A DNA stretch of 64,000 nt from Rhodamnia argentea (GCF_020921035.1 NC_063157.1:3224001-3288000), one strand, 5' to 3'. Shown: positions 1-11,659, counted from the stretch's first letter. Numbers and translations are program-made. Notes: generated by a model not told the origin, from the letters alone.

Positions 1-492
1 TACCTCCATTCTCTTTTTCTTTTTACTGAGTCCTAAAGGACAAATCTTTTCTATTATTAGTTCATTTTTCTGTTACACTAATGGATTCAGTTCCTCAGGT
101 TTGTGGTGAAGTAGACCAATTCAATTATCGAAAAAAGGCGGCACTGAAACCAATGTTTATTATCTCGTACATTATAAGTTGCTTCTAAAAACAACATTTT
201 CATAAAATTTTCTTCCTATGATGAGAACATTTATCTTTCCTAGTCGAACACGACATTTTCAAACAAAATAGAAAATCCGAAAGCACAAGGTTCTATTTAT
301 TCACATTTTCCTTGAATAAAAGAAAAAAAACAAAAACTCTTTCATAAATTGAGCCGGCCTTGATTGCTACTTCCACACCATTTGCACAGACAAATGGCAT
401 CAAACCGGAACATTCTGCTCGTGCCTTCTTTTCTAAAAGAATTGGAATCTTTCTTTTCTCCTCAAGTTGTAATTTGGATGGCGAACTAACCC

Positions 493-500
493 TATATATA
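493..500 (+). promoter_or_regulatory. TATA box of the PP2 gene
   Basis: An 8-base TATATATA run lies about 52 bases upstream of the PP2 start codon at 552. That spacing would put transcription start near 525 and give a very short 5' leader. The call rests on motif and position only. Confidence 0.55.
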
Positions 501-551
501 TGCCTTTTCTCTAAACGAATTGATCGGCATCAAACATTACTGAAGAGCAAA

Positions 552-705
552 ATGGCGCAAGAGGCGATGAGCAAGTACAGGCAATTCGGCTTCTTGGTGG
601 ACGCTGGAGTAGAGGTGAGTCCTGATGAGTACCTAACCAAACCGGGCAAGATTGACGACCTTCTCCGAAAGGGCGCCATTTACAAAGATAAGAAGAAGGC
701 AAGCC

Positions 706-758
<53 letters not shown>

Positions 759-3488
759 GATCGGATAATTTATATACATGAAAGATATTCTTGATGGACA
801 TCCTATTTGCCAATATCGGTGCTGATGTGGACAATTTTTAATGATATTTTAATATTTTTTTCAAGTTTTCTATTTCTTTTAATTTGTTTTCTTTTCTTAA
901 TATGGCCTGTGAGGGCCGAGGAACCCTTGCGCTCGTCGGCTATGGACGAGGACCCGACGACCCTCGCCCTAGTTGGGCGAGGCCAGCCTCACCCGATTCT
1001 AGGCAAGGCTTCGGGCAGCCGCGATGGTTTGGGTGAGGCTGGGCGGGCTCTCCTCTATGGCCAAAGAGGGCCCGAAAACCCTTGGCTGGCCACAAGAAAA
1101 AAAAAAGGCAAGGAAAAAAAATATAAAAGATAATAAAATTTTATTAAAAATATTTACGTCGGCGCTAGGCATTCCACATAGGACTATTAGTGTCCATGTT
1201 AGCAATTTCCATATAAAATTGGCCGGATGGATTCAATTGCCAAAACTCGAAAAGGTTTAGAACTCAATTAGCAAATTAAAAGACTTAAGACTAAATTGAC
1301 AAAAATATAATAAATTCAAGAAATTTTGAACAATTTTCTCATTTTTGTGTCAATGTTAAGTATGTGTGTGTTTGCTCGCATGTATCATCCCAAAATGTCA
1401 TTTTGAATGGATCGATAGCAACTTTGCGAATGAAATCTGTCCTCCTTATACTTTGACCTACATGCACACACTAACTGATGTTTCTCTGCTCAAATTTCCA
1501 AAGGCTTTACAACCATAACAGTCTTTGAAGAACTGTGAGCGATAAATTCTTGAAGAAATGAACTCTACGATATTTTAATTGTTATAATTTATTTTTTATT
1601 GCTCAAAACAAATTATTAATCTCACAATAGATTACGAACAATCACATAATGATTTCTCTATTTCAAAACGCTGTCTATGGCAGAGGTTTTGGGTTGATGG
1701 CCACGGACATACCTGCTTCACAATCTATGCTAAGGGACTCCACATCACCAACGGGGATAGACCAATATATTGGCAATGGACGACTGACAGGTATTTTTGA
1801 ATCTTTAGAACTACATACACATACGTGTGTGTGTGTAATATATATCATATACTGCACCCTGCCTTACACTACGACTCTAACTAGGGTTTTTCATATTATA
1901 GTAAAGGATGAATTATATTTGATAGAGGGGAACATAAAAAGGATAAAGCAAGAAATTTCATGGGATTTCTTTAGGGAAAATCTTGAAAGGGGAAACCATA
2001 GCAAGAGACAGAAATTTGTTTGAGGGAAGTAATGCTAGTATTACATAATATCGATCTTCATCTTCTCTCTTTTAATTCATAAATTGTTGGAATTATTCGT
2101 TTGGTATAATGCTGTTTATGTTTCACCCTCTTGTGCTACATAGATAGATTTGCCTTCACAAGGGCGCGATGAGTCATTCTTCGGTCTTGGCATCTAAATT
2201 TTCATTTTTGCCTTCACAAGTGGTATCTAAATTTTCATTTTTGCCTTCACAAGGGCCCGATGAGCCAATTAAATTAAGAGCGCACGATACTTTTAAGGGA
2301 TATTACACAAACAAGAATTTCGCACCCAATATTCAATATCGTTCTTAAACTTTTAATTTGTTCCTATAGTCCCTTAGCTTTACCCTAATTTGTAATGTGG
2401 TCCTTCAACTTTTAATTTATTCAATGTAATCCTTAAACTTTTGGTAAATGTAGGCAGGTACCAAAAGTTCAAGATCACATTGAACAAATGAAAAGTTCGG
2501 GGACCACATCACATACTATGCAAAAGTGCAGAGACTATATTGAACAACTTGAAATTTTAAGGACAATATTACATATCGGGTCAAAGTTCATGAACTATTT
2601 ATGTCATTTTCCGTATTTTTAATGAGTAAAATTTTAGGTTCATCTTCAAATATTGCCGTCAGAGTTAGTACGTTCATTATATACTAAGAACTAGGTATTA
2701 TGACCAATTTGAATTGCTTATTACGTTTTAATTGTACTATTTACTTCAATCTTATCCATTTCGCTTATTTTATCGATCCTAACCGAGTTATAATTATATC
2801 AAATTGTAATCTACTTGAGCTTTCTCATATTTTCTGATTTTCATTATAACTTTTTTTATTATTTTTGAGTGGATGAGAAATAAGGAGAGAGTATGATGAG
2901 TTTCTGGAGGCGGTGGGCCTTACTGTGGTCGGGAAAAATACGTGGAGAGTAGAGATGCTATTTTGTCTTTTTGTGAATATATATATGTGTGTGTGTGTGT
3001 GTGTCTGTATGTATGTATAGTTAAGTATAGTTGGCCAAATTGATTGAAAAAAAAAAAAGTACATATATTACTCTTAACAGTAGACGTAATAAAACTACTC
3101 CAGCGATCGCATCGAAGTGGCAAAAGCGCTGAAGGCGAGGTGGCTAGAAGTCAAGGGATCGTTTTGGACGATGGATCTTTCGCCGGAGACGCTGTACAAA
3201 GTCTCGTTTCTGACGAGGATGGAGGGGAGTCAGGGGACGTCCGTCAACAGCATGGCCGAGCACACGGTGAGCCTGAGACTGACTCTCCCGGACGGGAACA
3301 ACCAAGAGAGACAAGCGATCTTGCCCAAAAAAGAAGGGCAACCACCCGGTCCATGGCACGAGCTGGAGGTGGGGCTGTTCACCGTGACAACAGATAATGT
3401 GGGCAAGATGGAATTTTCCATGCAGAGATCGTTCGGACGATGGATGGGAGGGCTCGTCATCGGGGGCGTTGAGATCAAGCCCGTGTGA
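552..3488 (+). CDS. PP2: Phloem protein 2 (PP2-A type) lectin, 3 exons
   Basis: Three exons join in phase: 552-698, 1684-1790 and 3104-3488, giving 212 residues. PP2 proteins are chitin/GlcNAc-binding lectins of phloem sap and companion cells that act in sieve-tube plugging and defence. The family core is visible: a Lys-rich stretch then RFWVDGHGHTCF at the start of exon 2, the ITNGDRPIYWQW block, and exon 3 with WLEVKG, LSPETLY and a C-terminal GGVEIKPV strand. A short lysine-rich N-terminal region of about 45 residues precedes the lectin domain. No signal peptide is seen, as expected for cytosolic PP2. Intron 1 appears to use a GC donor (AAG|GCAAGC), because no GT is available that keeps phase; it is followed at once by a long CT repeat. 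Intron 1 (985 bases) and intron 2 (1.3 kb) are filled with repeats. Exon 2 starts in phase 0 after CAG. The family is sure; the exon 1 donor is less so. Confidence 0.85.
710..753 (+). repeat. CT dinucleotide microsatellite
   Basis: About 21 uninterrupted CT units lie just inside intron 1 of the PP2 gene, about 12 bases after its proposed GC donor. The tract is pyrimidine-rich on the sense strand and is likely to vary in length between individuals. Confidence 0.95.
795..1330. mobile_element. Degenerate TIR (Mutator-like MITE) element in PP2 intron 1
   Basis: AT-rich flanks form imperfect inverted repeats. The left arm near 815-870 reads GTGCTGATGTGGACAATTTT, and the complement of the right arm near 1125-1165 reads GCGCCGACGTAAATATTTTT. 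Between them lies a GC-rich core (about 905-1085) rich in GCGAGG/CCTCGCC motifs. The right side has alternating stretches of the type AATTGGCC, AATTGCCAA and ACTAAATTGACAAA, common in long-TIR MITEs of plants. There is no coding capacity. The left end is not clear and no target site duplication was found. Family assignment is inference. Confidence 0.5.
2150..2262. repeat. Short tandem direct repeats
   Basis: The phrase TTGCCTTCACAAG occurs three times, near 2152, 2209 and 2241. The second and third copies sit inside a near-perfect tandem duplication of about 32 bases (ATCTAAATTTTCATTTTTGC plus the phrase). All lie in intron 2 of the PP2 gene. Confidence 0.75.
2335..2592. mobile_element. Fold-back TIR element (MITE) in PP2 intron 2
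   Basis: Two arms of about 115-130 bases are inverted copies of each other around a centre near 2455, where TTTTGGTA meets TACCAAAA. The outer ends are CCAATATTCAATATCGTTCT and, inverted, CGATATGTAATATTGTCCTT. The arms carry GTCCTTCAACTTTTAATTT-type phrases. The same end sequence type caps the larger element at 46.4-47.1 kb, so the two belong to one family. No coding capacity was seen. Confidence 0.65.
2985..3004. repeat. TG microsatellite
   Basis: A run of TG units (about 9) follows ATATATA in the distal part of PP2 intron 2, about 100 bases before the exon 3 acceptor. Confidence 0.8.
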
Positions 3489-4325
3489 TCACAAGCAGTT
3501 ATACAAATATATGTAATAAGAGCGAATCCGGATGAATTGCTTTCGTGGGTGTGACTATAGTGTTACGTGTGTATGGTCGCGCGCCCGTGTATGCTGGGCG
3601 CATTTTATGTACTAATGTCTTTCTATTTCCGGGCCCTCGTCTCATTGTCTATGATATATGTCCGTCTATCGGTCTTATGTTACTAGCCAATAATGGGAGG
3701 TAAATCAAAGTGTTAGTCAAACATAGTTTGATTTATGCTTTACCATTTTAATATATAAAAGTCATTTGGGTATTTAATTATTCACTTCACATTTATTACC
3801 ACAAAGCGGAAAAAAAAAAAAAAAAGGTCAAAAGAAGGCGGTTCAGAAGCCGCTAATTAGTCTGTCTTCTGGTAAATTTTCTTGCTTCAAAATGATTATA
3901 TTTTATAACTAAGTTGTCTATTGTTGTCGAATCTGTCTAATCTGACATTTGTGTCGTTCGCACATGTGCTGACTTAAGATGGCCGGGCAACTTATCCCGA
4001 TGTCCGGTTGCATTTTTTGTTTTCACAGGGAAATTTCGAACAAGGATGGGAGAATTTTCCGTAGCCGACCGACAGATGTTATAATTTTGAAATCTGGTTC
4101 TGTTCCGTAGCCGACGGACGTTATAATTTTCCATTAATGTTGATGGAAAAATGTTGCACATTGCGACATTTCGAGGGAGTGACCTTATCAATGGGAAGTC
4201 TCGAAAAACATGAACTTTTCTATCTATCTACAAGAAATTCACATTAAAAATTAATCATGTATTCATAAGGCATTTTTTTTAGTTATCTTCCGATTATGGG
4301 GAAGTCTCGAAAAACATGAACTTTT
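3489..4325. other. PP2 3' flank, no gene seen
   Basis: This holds the presumed 3' UTR of PP2 and AT-rich spacer. The only structure found is a direct repeat: the segment GGGAAGTCTCGAAAAACATG, followed by a TCTATCTATCTAC tract and ACATTAAAA, occurs near 4193 and again near 4300. Confidence 0.6.
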
Positions 4326-4329
4326 TCTA

Positions 4330-4645
4330 TCTATCTACTAGAAATGTACATTAAAAGGCTTGCAAGCCCTCACCCGAGGTCAGCGGGAGTCACCGACAAT
4401 GCAACGGCGGTGAGGGCCCTCGCCACTACAAGCCTTAATTCCTTTTTTTTAAATTATTTTTTAGCTTGTCATATTATTTTTAGATTTAATTAAATTTTTT
4501 TTTAAAAAGCTTATTTTAAGTTTGGAAGTCCACGTGGAGTGAATTTTAAAAATAAAATTGCCACATGCTCAGTTGGTCGGAATTTCTTCGATTTGGCACT
4601 TAAGTGATCATTTTTTCTACAATTTGGCACTTAAGTGAGTCAGGG
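4330..4645. mobile_element. Degenerate TIR-element remnant
   Basis: A GC-rich patch of about 70 bases (4355-4435, with CCTCACCCGAGG and GGTGAGGGCCCTCGCC) lies inside AT-rich DNA. It is followed by two copies of TTTGGCACTTAAGTGA near 4590 and 4620. The composition and phrases resemble the element in PP2 intron 1. The ends are unclear. Confidence 0.35.
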
Positions 4646-4869
4646 AAAAACTTTGATACTAAATAAGAGCGCCGTACACAAACTTTAACACTTGCCATTC
4701 AAATAGTGTCAAGTAAATTACAGATACACAGTTTCATTATTACCCGACTACTCAGGTACAACAAATATTGAAATAACTCCCTCACCATCTCAAGTTGATG
4801 AGCTTTAACTTATTCATCTTACTCAAACCATAGCAGGTTAACCAGAAGACACATTCCACCTGAAAGTTC

Positions 4870-7161
4870 CTATTTCACGGTCAGCTTGGTAATGCATTGT
4901 GCTTCGGAAGTCTGTGCCGGATCCGTAATGCTGAGATGCGCCATCAGAAGCCAAACGTGGCTGAGAAGCTCTCCACCTCGGCTCAGGCTCTCGGAGTGCT
5001 CGAAGCCTGTGCTCTGGCAAGCCGCGTACATCAGGAAGTTGGCCCAGACCTTCCCGATCAACTCCCATTTACTGCCGAAGTCGTTCAGCTCGTTTCTGTT
5101 CAACTGGGACGCGAGGCTGCACGCATCGAACAGCACCGACCTGCTTTTGCCGCCGCGTATTTTCCAGGCGGGCAGCTGAGTCCCCACTTGGAGCAGAAGA
5201 TGGCAAGCTTCGCATAGATCATGCGTTGCCGCTGACTTGTGCTTCTTGTTGCAGCTTTCACTGGTGTGGGAAGGCTCCCCTTTCTTGAGTAATTTCCGCG
5301 CCCACTTCCGGACATCCAACGAGATGAGGCTGGTTTCTTTCCTCGACAGCACCGCTCGCTTGTCCTCGAAGAACTTCTGAGCGTCGACCGAAGTGTCTTC
5401 GTATCGGAGCATCCCTATCCCTGTTGGCAACGTGGAAGGATGGAGGACTAAAAGATAGATCATGTACTGAGAGACCAACCTACTCATCTTGAAGTTGGTG
5501 ACGTCTTCCGGTTTTTTGCCCTCCCTCTTGCCATGGTCCTTGTAGTGGCAGAGCTCAGTCGCTATGTGCCAGACGAGGATGCTCTGGTCGAACTCCATAT
5601 CTTTCACACTCCAGTTCAGCTCATCCAGGTTCATCCAGGTCAGCCTTCCGCTAGTCTCCAGCTTAAGGCTCATCAACCAGCTCTTCCCTCCGTTGCTCGG
5701 TCCCAGATCTTTGACTGTTTTCTTCACGTGACCAAAGATCCATTCTTTGACGTTGCTCTTGAACTCTTTGTAACTGACGTAGAAGTTCTTCTGCAGCTTC
5801 TCGTCTAACTTGGCAAGAGTCGGATACTTGCTGAAGATCCCGCTTCTTGGCCTGATAGATAGTCCCAAGAGGCTAAACTGGGCCACGGAATTAGACCATC
5901 TTCGGTGCTGGAAGACCCGGAAAAAAGCCACCACGGACGAAATTGCGGATGCCCTGGGTCTCTGAAGCCGCCAGTGTTGGACCCAGTCGGACGAAATTGC
6001 GAGAAGAACTGAGTAAATCTCTAAAAGAATGGCGGCGCTTATCAGCAAGAAGGTGATCCAGACGTCAGCTTTGGGGTAATCCTTCCTATCCTGTAAGGAG
6101 AAAAACACCAGCACGGCACACGGCGCCGAGAGATTGATGATGCAACGAATGATGCCCCAAGCACGGCTCAGCAACATTGCCTTGGTGTAGAGCAGATCGT
6201 ACATGAACCCGAGCTCGATCTCCACGATCTCGAAAGCCGTCTCTGAGTTCATCCCAGGGTTCATGAACATGCGCTTGCTGCCCTCCAGGTCGCCAGAGTT
6301 GAGGATGAGGCCCGCGAAGAGAAGTTTGAAGATCTTGAACAACTCGTAGGCTTTGACCAGAGTCGTGGCTTTCCCTCCATTGTTGGCCTGACCGCTGTTC
6401 ACTGAGAGATCCTCCGGAGCCGGAACCTCCGTGACCTCGTCGATGCCGACTCGGTAACCCTCCTCTTTCTTCAGAGTGTACTGCTCCATTATCCTGGGGT
6501 ATATGGGACCAAAATCGGGAAGCGAAAGCATCGAATCTCGAAGTCGATTTTCACTTGCCAAGCACAAACACAATGTCCTCTCTGCATATTTGATGAACCC
6601 CACCAGGGTCATGCTGGCCGCTAATATCGACAGCGTAGACCCCGACAAGGCCATGAAGTAGATGTAACAAGCGAGTCCTACCTGGACGCAAAGCCGCGCC
6701 AACTGCCTTAACCATAGCTCATTGTCCTCCAAGGCGTACGCGGTGATTGCGTCGGGCCCGCCCAAGTGGACGAGAAGGAACGGGGCCCAGAAAGCAGTGA
6801 TCTGGCTCTTCGGATCGATCGACCCCATCGCTTCCTTGAGGTTGGCCAGGCGGTTCGAGAGGACACCGAGCGTGATGGTTGCGATGGAGTCGGCCGACAG
6901 GTACGTCGTCCAGACCACGACTTGGATCCAGTACTTGTAGATGGATTTCCTTCGGAAGCCGAGAGTCGCAAGGGTCAATTGGAGGAACAAGCTGAGGAGG
7001 ACGAGCAGCCGCAGCTCCCACTCCTTCCACAGCTCTCGAGCGTTTTGGAGGATTAACGAAAATGCAATGGTTGAACTCGACGGCGGCATCGAAATGTGCA
7101 ACGATCGGGCACCGTCGCGGTCAAACTTAGGATTATAAGTGGAGAGGACAAAGCAAGGCAA
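4870..7161 (-). CDS. DUF4220/DUF594 multi-pass membrane protein
   Basis: A single uninterrupted reading frame encodes up to 763 residues. DUF4220 with C-terminal DUF594 is a plant-only family of unknown biochemical function, expanded in woody eudicots and grasses. The N-terminal part has the family pattern LWKEWELRLLVLLSLFLQ, followed by WTTYLSADSIATITLGVLS and further hydrophobic segments (about five to seven, residues 30-390). The C-terminal half is soluble and carries SILVWHIATELC and an MIYLLVLHPSTLPTGIG block typical of DUF594. It ends LTVK. Two starts are possible: the first in-frame ATG at 7161 and an ATG at 7089 (MPPSSSTIAF), which better fits family N-termini. A TATA-like box at 7211-7218 is compatible with both. 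It is intronless, as many members are. Its 5' end is duplicated at 11.1-11.4 kb. Confidence 0.9.
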   Translation of the reverse strand: MPCFVLSTYNPKFDRDGARSLHISMPPSSSTIAFSLILQNARELWKEWELRLLVLLSLFLQLTLATLGFRRKSIYKYWIQVVVWTTYLSADSIATITLGVLSNRLANLKEAMGSIDPKSQITAFWAPFLLVHLGGPDAITAYALEDNELWLRQLARLCVQVGLACYIYFMALSGSTLSILAASMTLVGFIKYAERTLCLCLASENRLRDSMLSLPDFGPIYPRIMEQYTLKKEEGYRVGIDEVTEVPAPEDLSVNSGQANNGGKATTLVKAYELFKIFKLLFAGLILNSGDLEGSKRMFMNPGMNSETAFEIVEIELGFMYDLLYTKAMLLSRAWGIIRCIINLSAPCAVLVFFSLQDRKDYPKADVWITFLLISAAILLEIYSVLLAISSDWVQHWRLQRPRASAISSVVAFFRVFQHRRWSNSVAQFSLLGLSIRPRSGIFSKYPTLAKLDEKLQKNFYVSYKEFKSNVKEWIFGHVKKTVKDLGPSNGGKSWLMSLKLETSGRLTWMNLDELNWSVKDMEFDQSILVWHIATELCHYKDHGKREGKKPEDVTNFKMSRLVSQYMIYLLVLHPSTLPTGIGMLRYEDTSVDAQKFFEDKRAVLSRKETSLISLDVRKWARKLLKKGEPSHTSESCNKKHKSAATHDLCEACHLLLQVGTQLPAWKIRGGKSRSVLFDACSLASQLNRNELNDFGSKWELIGKVWANFLMYAACQSTGFEHSESLSRGGELLSHVWLLMAHLSITDPAQTSEAQCITKLTVK

Positions 7162-7209
7162 AAGGACGTTAGGCTTGAATTTACCTCAGCAACATCCTTG
7201 GAACGGCCA

Positions 7210-7219
7210 CTATTTATAA
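7210..7219 (-). promoter_or_regulatory. TATA box of the DUF4220 gene
   Basis: On the minus strand TATAAATAG lies about 50 bases upstream of the first ATG (7161). The corresponding position in the duplicated fragment near 11.37 kb reads TTAAAAACAG, so the box is degraded there. Confidence 0.55.
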
Positions 7220-9320
7220 CAAATAATTTGATATAGGAATCAAATAGAGAAGCACTTATTCACCCTGCATAACATTACAGGAACAAAAAAGCCTCACGCT
7301 TTTCGAAACACCCGCAACACGGTACTCGCGACACCACTTTTGAATGTATAATTGTCAAGCAATTCTCTGCATTTGCCCGAGGGAGAAGTAAAGCGACAAA
7401 TTCAGGTTCTAGTACCCGTACTAGACGAGTATAATCTGCTTCAATTGAGAAGGTCGGACTATATGCCTAGAGTTAAAGTTTGGTTTCTCAATCACTTTTC
7501 AAGATTTCGAATCTCGTGAACTTCACTCTAATCATTGTGATTTCAATACTCAACGAGGCACGCCCATCAGCCCAACGTGACTCTCGTGGAGGATCAAAAT
7601 CACCCATTTGGATTGCTACAACAAGTAAAGACACGCAAAAAGGCCAAAAGGGCATTGATCAATGTTTACTCCAAACTGAAGCGATTCCAATGCATTAAGT
7701 CGGTCGCTTCGATCCCCAGGCAGCATATTATTATCCTTCGGCGCTAAAATCTCTATTAGATCCCCGAATGCGATCGTAACTACGATAAAAAATTGCACTT
7801 GAGCGCTCGCGTCGCATTACATCGTCGTCAACTGATGTGCTTTATGACCAGCGTGGTCGTGGCTTTTCTTCTATGTATGACCAATTGGCATGTGGTGTGC
7901 GACGGTCGCTGACCATTTTACTCCCAAGGTACGGGTCGGAACACTCTGGTCCTCCAAATACTGTCCCCCAAAAGACGTACAGCCGGTGCCTCGCCGCTAG
8001 TTAAACCCTCAGCATTGCAAACCAAGTCTAGAAACATAAGACTAAGAACATATGAAAAACCTCGGAGTCCGGAAAATTCATAACCTCAAAATAAATAATG
8101 GCACTGATGTCGTCCTTATCCATCTCTACAAAAAAGTTCAACATTTTAGGTCGACTTCATTTGGAAAATGGCGGGTGCATTCTTTAACCTTCCCTTAATA
8201 TTTCGGTTATTCAAGCGAAAGTTCCTGTCAAAATAAAAGTATGTACAATTTGATTTCCAAAAATTTATGAAAAATGGCATGATTGCACTTGCAAATGACC
8301 TTAGTGTCCTTATGTATAGATTTCCAGATACGCTAAAAAAGATCGATAGAATGTTTTGAAGTCTCTTGATAAATTGTTCAATTTATTGGCCTGATGCTCA
8401 CAAAAAAAAAAGTTATATCCGAATGATATATCTTCTAAGCTTTAATGGAGGCCAGGTTTGGCGTCACTTTTTACTAGATTTCATTCCAAACGTGTGCTGA
8501 AGTAAAATGAAGATCTAAATCAAAAGAAAAGAATATTTAAGCACCTTTGGCCCTTTATTATGGGGAGAGTAAATCAAATCATAATAAAAATTATCTTTAA
8601 CTCGATTTGAGAGATCCATTTACTGTGTTTTTACCTTATGTATCGCATGATGATAAGTCAATGTTTAGATTAATATTAGCCAATCGATCGATTATCACAT
8701 AAAATTGTTAGGGTCTGTATGAGGGCATCGAAAATTAAATCTCGTGTCGCGTGAAAGAAATGCTAATCACTCATCGACAACAATCTGTCGCGTCACAAGT
8801 CAAATTATGTTTAGTTGTTTTTTATTCATTGCGTGAGTCTTGTTAAATGAAGTCAAGCAAGGCAATGGTTGGTCCCAGATGCCAACCTTTGGCTATGGTT
8901 AATCCTTCGCGCGTCAATATTCGTCTATTCGCTTTCGAAGGACGCGAAAGTAACCGTGCGCGAGTGCTAGTCTTAAGGATATATCTGTTTCACGAAATAT
9001 GAATGATTTAAAAATTATTTTCTAAAAAATGATCGCTTGTGTCGCTTAAAATAGTTATGTAATATGTACTCATTATAAATGACAATTTGTAACCAAATAT
9101 TTTCATAAACGATAAAAATATTAGTCACTCATTAATTTTTATAAGCAATATAGGCCATTACTTTAAATACATATTTTAAATTAGTCACTTTTCGTGAAAG
9201 AAATGGAGCCCGTGTTGTGACCAACGATATGCATATGCTTTTTCTCCGTCCAACATTTTCTCCTTGAATCTCTTTAGGGTTCCATCTCACTCTCTTTTAG
9301 CTTGAAGCCTATAGGAAGTA
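7220..9320. other. Intergenic DNA with DUF4220 promoter
   Basis: The stretch 7200-7520 is upstream sequence of the DUF4220 gene and is shared with 11345-11660. From about 7520 to 9310 there is AT-rich sequence with no recognisable gene, RNA or intact transposon. This block is absent from the duplicated copy. Confidence 0.6.
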
Positions 9321-9321
9321 G

Positions 9322-9709
9322 GGGTGATCGGTTCCCGAAACCGTTCCCAGTTTCTAGGACTAGCAACCCGACCAACGGACCGGGCAATCTAATAGAACAA
9401 GTGGATTACTAGTAGGGTGAGCAACATGCACATAAACTTTAATATATTAATTAAAATTATATTTTCATTCAAGAAATAAAAATTATGATGGATTATTAAG
9501 TTTACATTTAAGAAATAAATAAATAAATACCAATCCAAGCGGTTCGATTTCCCTTGGAATCGGTGAATTATTAGGTTTAAGAAAATCACAGGTTCTAATT
9601 TTATGGAATAGAGAACCAGATCGGGGCCTTGGGAACCAGACCAAACCGGCCAATTCGACCCAATTTAAGCAATTCTCAATTCGGTCGGTCCGTCTTGCTC
9701 GCCCCTAAC
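9322..9709. mobile_element. hAT-like MITE, copy 1
   Basis: The left end TAGGGGTGATCGGTTCCC and the inverted right end TTAGGGGCGAGCAAGACGG form matching termini. The interior has GGAACCG/CGGTTCC-rich arms and repeats of GGATTATTA(A/G)GTTTA. Length is about 390 bases with no coding capacity. Related copies are at 11660-12018 (left end missing) and 60014-60331. No perfect 8-base target duplication was found, so the superfamily is inferred from terminus style. Confidence 0.55.
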
Positions 9710-9982
9710 AAAAAGCAATGCTTTAAGTCGCCAAGATAAGTTTTGAGAGAGTTACGCTCCAAGTATTCCTACCATTTCTTCTTAAATGTTACTCTTAGAA
9801 GTCCTCCTTCCCTAATTCCAGATATGGATTGATTGCAATAGCTATAGGGTATGTGTGATTAACCAATTTTAGCATTAATTCCTCTGCGTGTCTATCTACG
9901 TTATAGGTGCGTGACAAAAAATATCCATTTATACATCATAATACAAGTAAACTAAGCATCTCAACCCTTTTTTTTTTTTTCT

Positions 9983-10088
9983 ATCAATAGGCATGTAGCC
10001 CTACCGATAAAGGGAATGGGGGTGTAGACTCTAGTATCATAGATGCGAGGTTCGACTCTCGCATTCTACAAAGAGGCGGAACAAAAAG
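9983..10088 (+). mobile_element. tRNA-derived SINE, copy 1
   Basis: The sequence shows a polymerase III promoter layout: an A-box-like TAGCCCTACCGATAAAGG, then a B box GGTTCGACTCTC that fits GWTCRANNC, and a 3' part with CTACAAAGAGGCGGA. A second copy of the same family is at 61021-61149 on the other strand (shared AATAGGCATG start and AAAGAGGCGGA end). The two copies together support a real SINE family rather than a tRNA gene; no clover-leaf could be folded by eye. Confidence 0.65.
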
Positions 10089-10099
10089 TCAGAAGGAAA

Positions 10100-11113
10100 G
10101 TTAGAGATAGGACAGATTCATATCCATTGTTTAGTTTTTGTCCAGGATAGGATAAAGTGGGATATAAAATGGATATAGCTTGGATAAAATTATTCCAATA
10201 AGGGAGGTGGGATAAAGGTGGATATGATTTCTTCTATTCATGGTATAAAAATTATTTTTCTGAATAACAAACTTCTTAAATAATAAAATTCAAAATAATT
10301 TAAATTTTATTATTATTTTAATTCTAATGTTAAAAAGAAATTCAAATGAAAAAAAATGATTTTATTTATTCTATTTTTTTTTTTTATATATAACCTAGTA
10401 TCTATATCATCACATATTTTATGTATGATGGTATATTTAAACATTTAATAAAAAAAATTATTGATAAATGACGGAAGGGCGTAAAAATAATGATAAAAAG
10501 AGATTTAAAAGTACAAAATAAGGAAAAAAATGAAGCGGAAGAACCCAAGTGAACATCTTCAAATTTGAAAATGATCTTTCTAATTCTCAAAATATGAATG
10601 GTAATGAAGTCTCTAACAAAAACTAGCATCTCCTTCTCCTCTATATCTCTGGTTTATGTTAATTTTTTAGTTCACGACAAAACTCAATGAAAGCGGCGAG
10701 AGAGTCGAAACTTCTTCTCCTTCTTAGCTTTTCGATTCATGTCAAAAATTTATGAAAGCATAAAGAGAGTCAAAACTTCTCCTCCGTAACTTTGTGATTT
10801 TTGTTAAAGTTTAACGAAAGTAGGTAGAAAGGAAAAACTTTTCATAGTGTCGGGTAAATGATTATATTTTCTCTCTTACTAGATTTGACAATGAATTATG
10901 AGAGATTCTTACCTGTGTTTGTGCTTTTTCAGATTCATTTACATTGATATGTTGCAAGTATCAAACAATGAACAAAATAGAATATGAACATACTCGGCTT
11001 TATTACTGCAATTCACCAAACGATGGATAGGATATAGAATAATTCTTGGATTTCAAATCATATCATATCTTATCCTATCCAATCCTATCATGGCTAGAAA
11101 TCTGAAAGACTAA
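10100..11113. mobile_element. Possible TIR element between the duplicated blocks
   Basis: Both flanks are rich in GGATAGGATA / TATCCTATCC motifs in opposite orientation: TTTTTGTCCAGGATAGGATA near 10137, and TCTTATCCTATCCAATCCTA near 11070. The interior is AT-rich and without genes. The mirrored ends and the position exactly between the two DUF4220 copies suggest one inserted element of about 1 kb. The true ends and superfamily are not resolved. Confidence 0.35.
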
Positions 11114-11130
11114 ACGCAGACTTATACTGT

Positions 11131-11373
11131 ACATTGGAGGAATAAGCTAAGGAGGATGAGGAACCGCAGCTCCCACTCCTTCCACAACTCGTGAGTGTTT
11201 TGGGTGAGCAGCGGAAATGCCATGGTTGAACTCGATGTTGGTATCAAAAGGCACAACAATCGGCACCTTCTCAAAGAGTGATCGTACTTAAGAGTATAAG
11301 TGAATAGGACAAAGCAAGGCCAAAACAACATTAACCTTGAATTTACCTCGGAATGGCCTCTGTTTTTAACCAA
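11131..11373 (-). pseudogene. Truncated DUF4220 5' fragment
   Basis: About 80 codons match the N-terminus of the neighbouring DUF4220 gene: SSSTMAFPLLTQ, then LWKEWELRFLILLSLFLQ. Homology stops abruptly at about 11131, where the reading frame runs into unrelated sequence. The transmembrane domain and DUF594 part are absent. The promoter side is homologous as far as about 11660, but the TATA box is degraded. It is a dead partial copy of a host gene. Confidence 0.8.
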
Positions 11374-11659
11374 TAATTTTATATAGATATCAAAATGTAG
11401 AAGAACTTATTCACCCCGCATAACATTACAAGAACAAAAAAGCCATAATCTTTATGAAACACCCGCGACACAGTACTCACGACACCACTTTTGGATAGAT
11501 AGTTATCAAGCAACTCTCTACATTTTCCCGAGGGAAAAGTAAAAGTGGCAAATTCAGGTTGTGGCATTCGTACTAGAACAAGTATAATCTAATTCAATTG
11601 CAAAGATCGGAATATAAGCCTAGAGTTAAAGTTTGGTTTCTCAATCACTTCTCAAGGAC

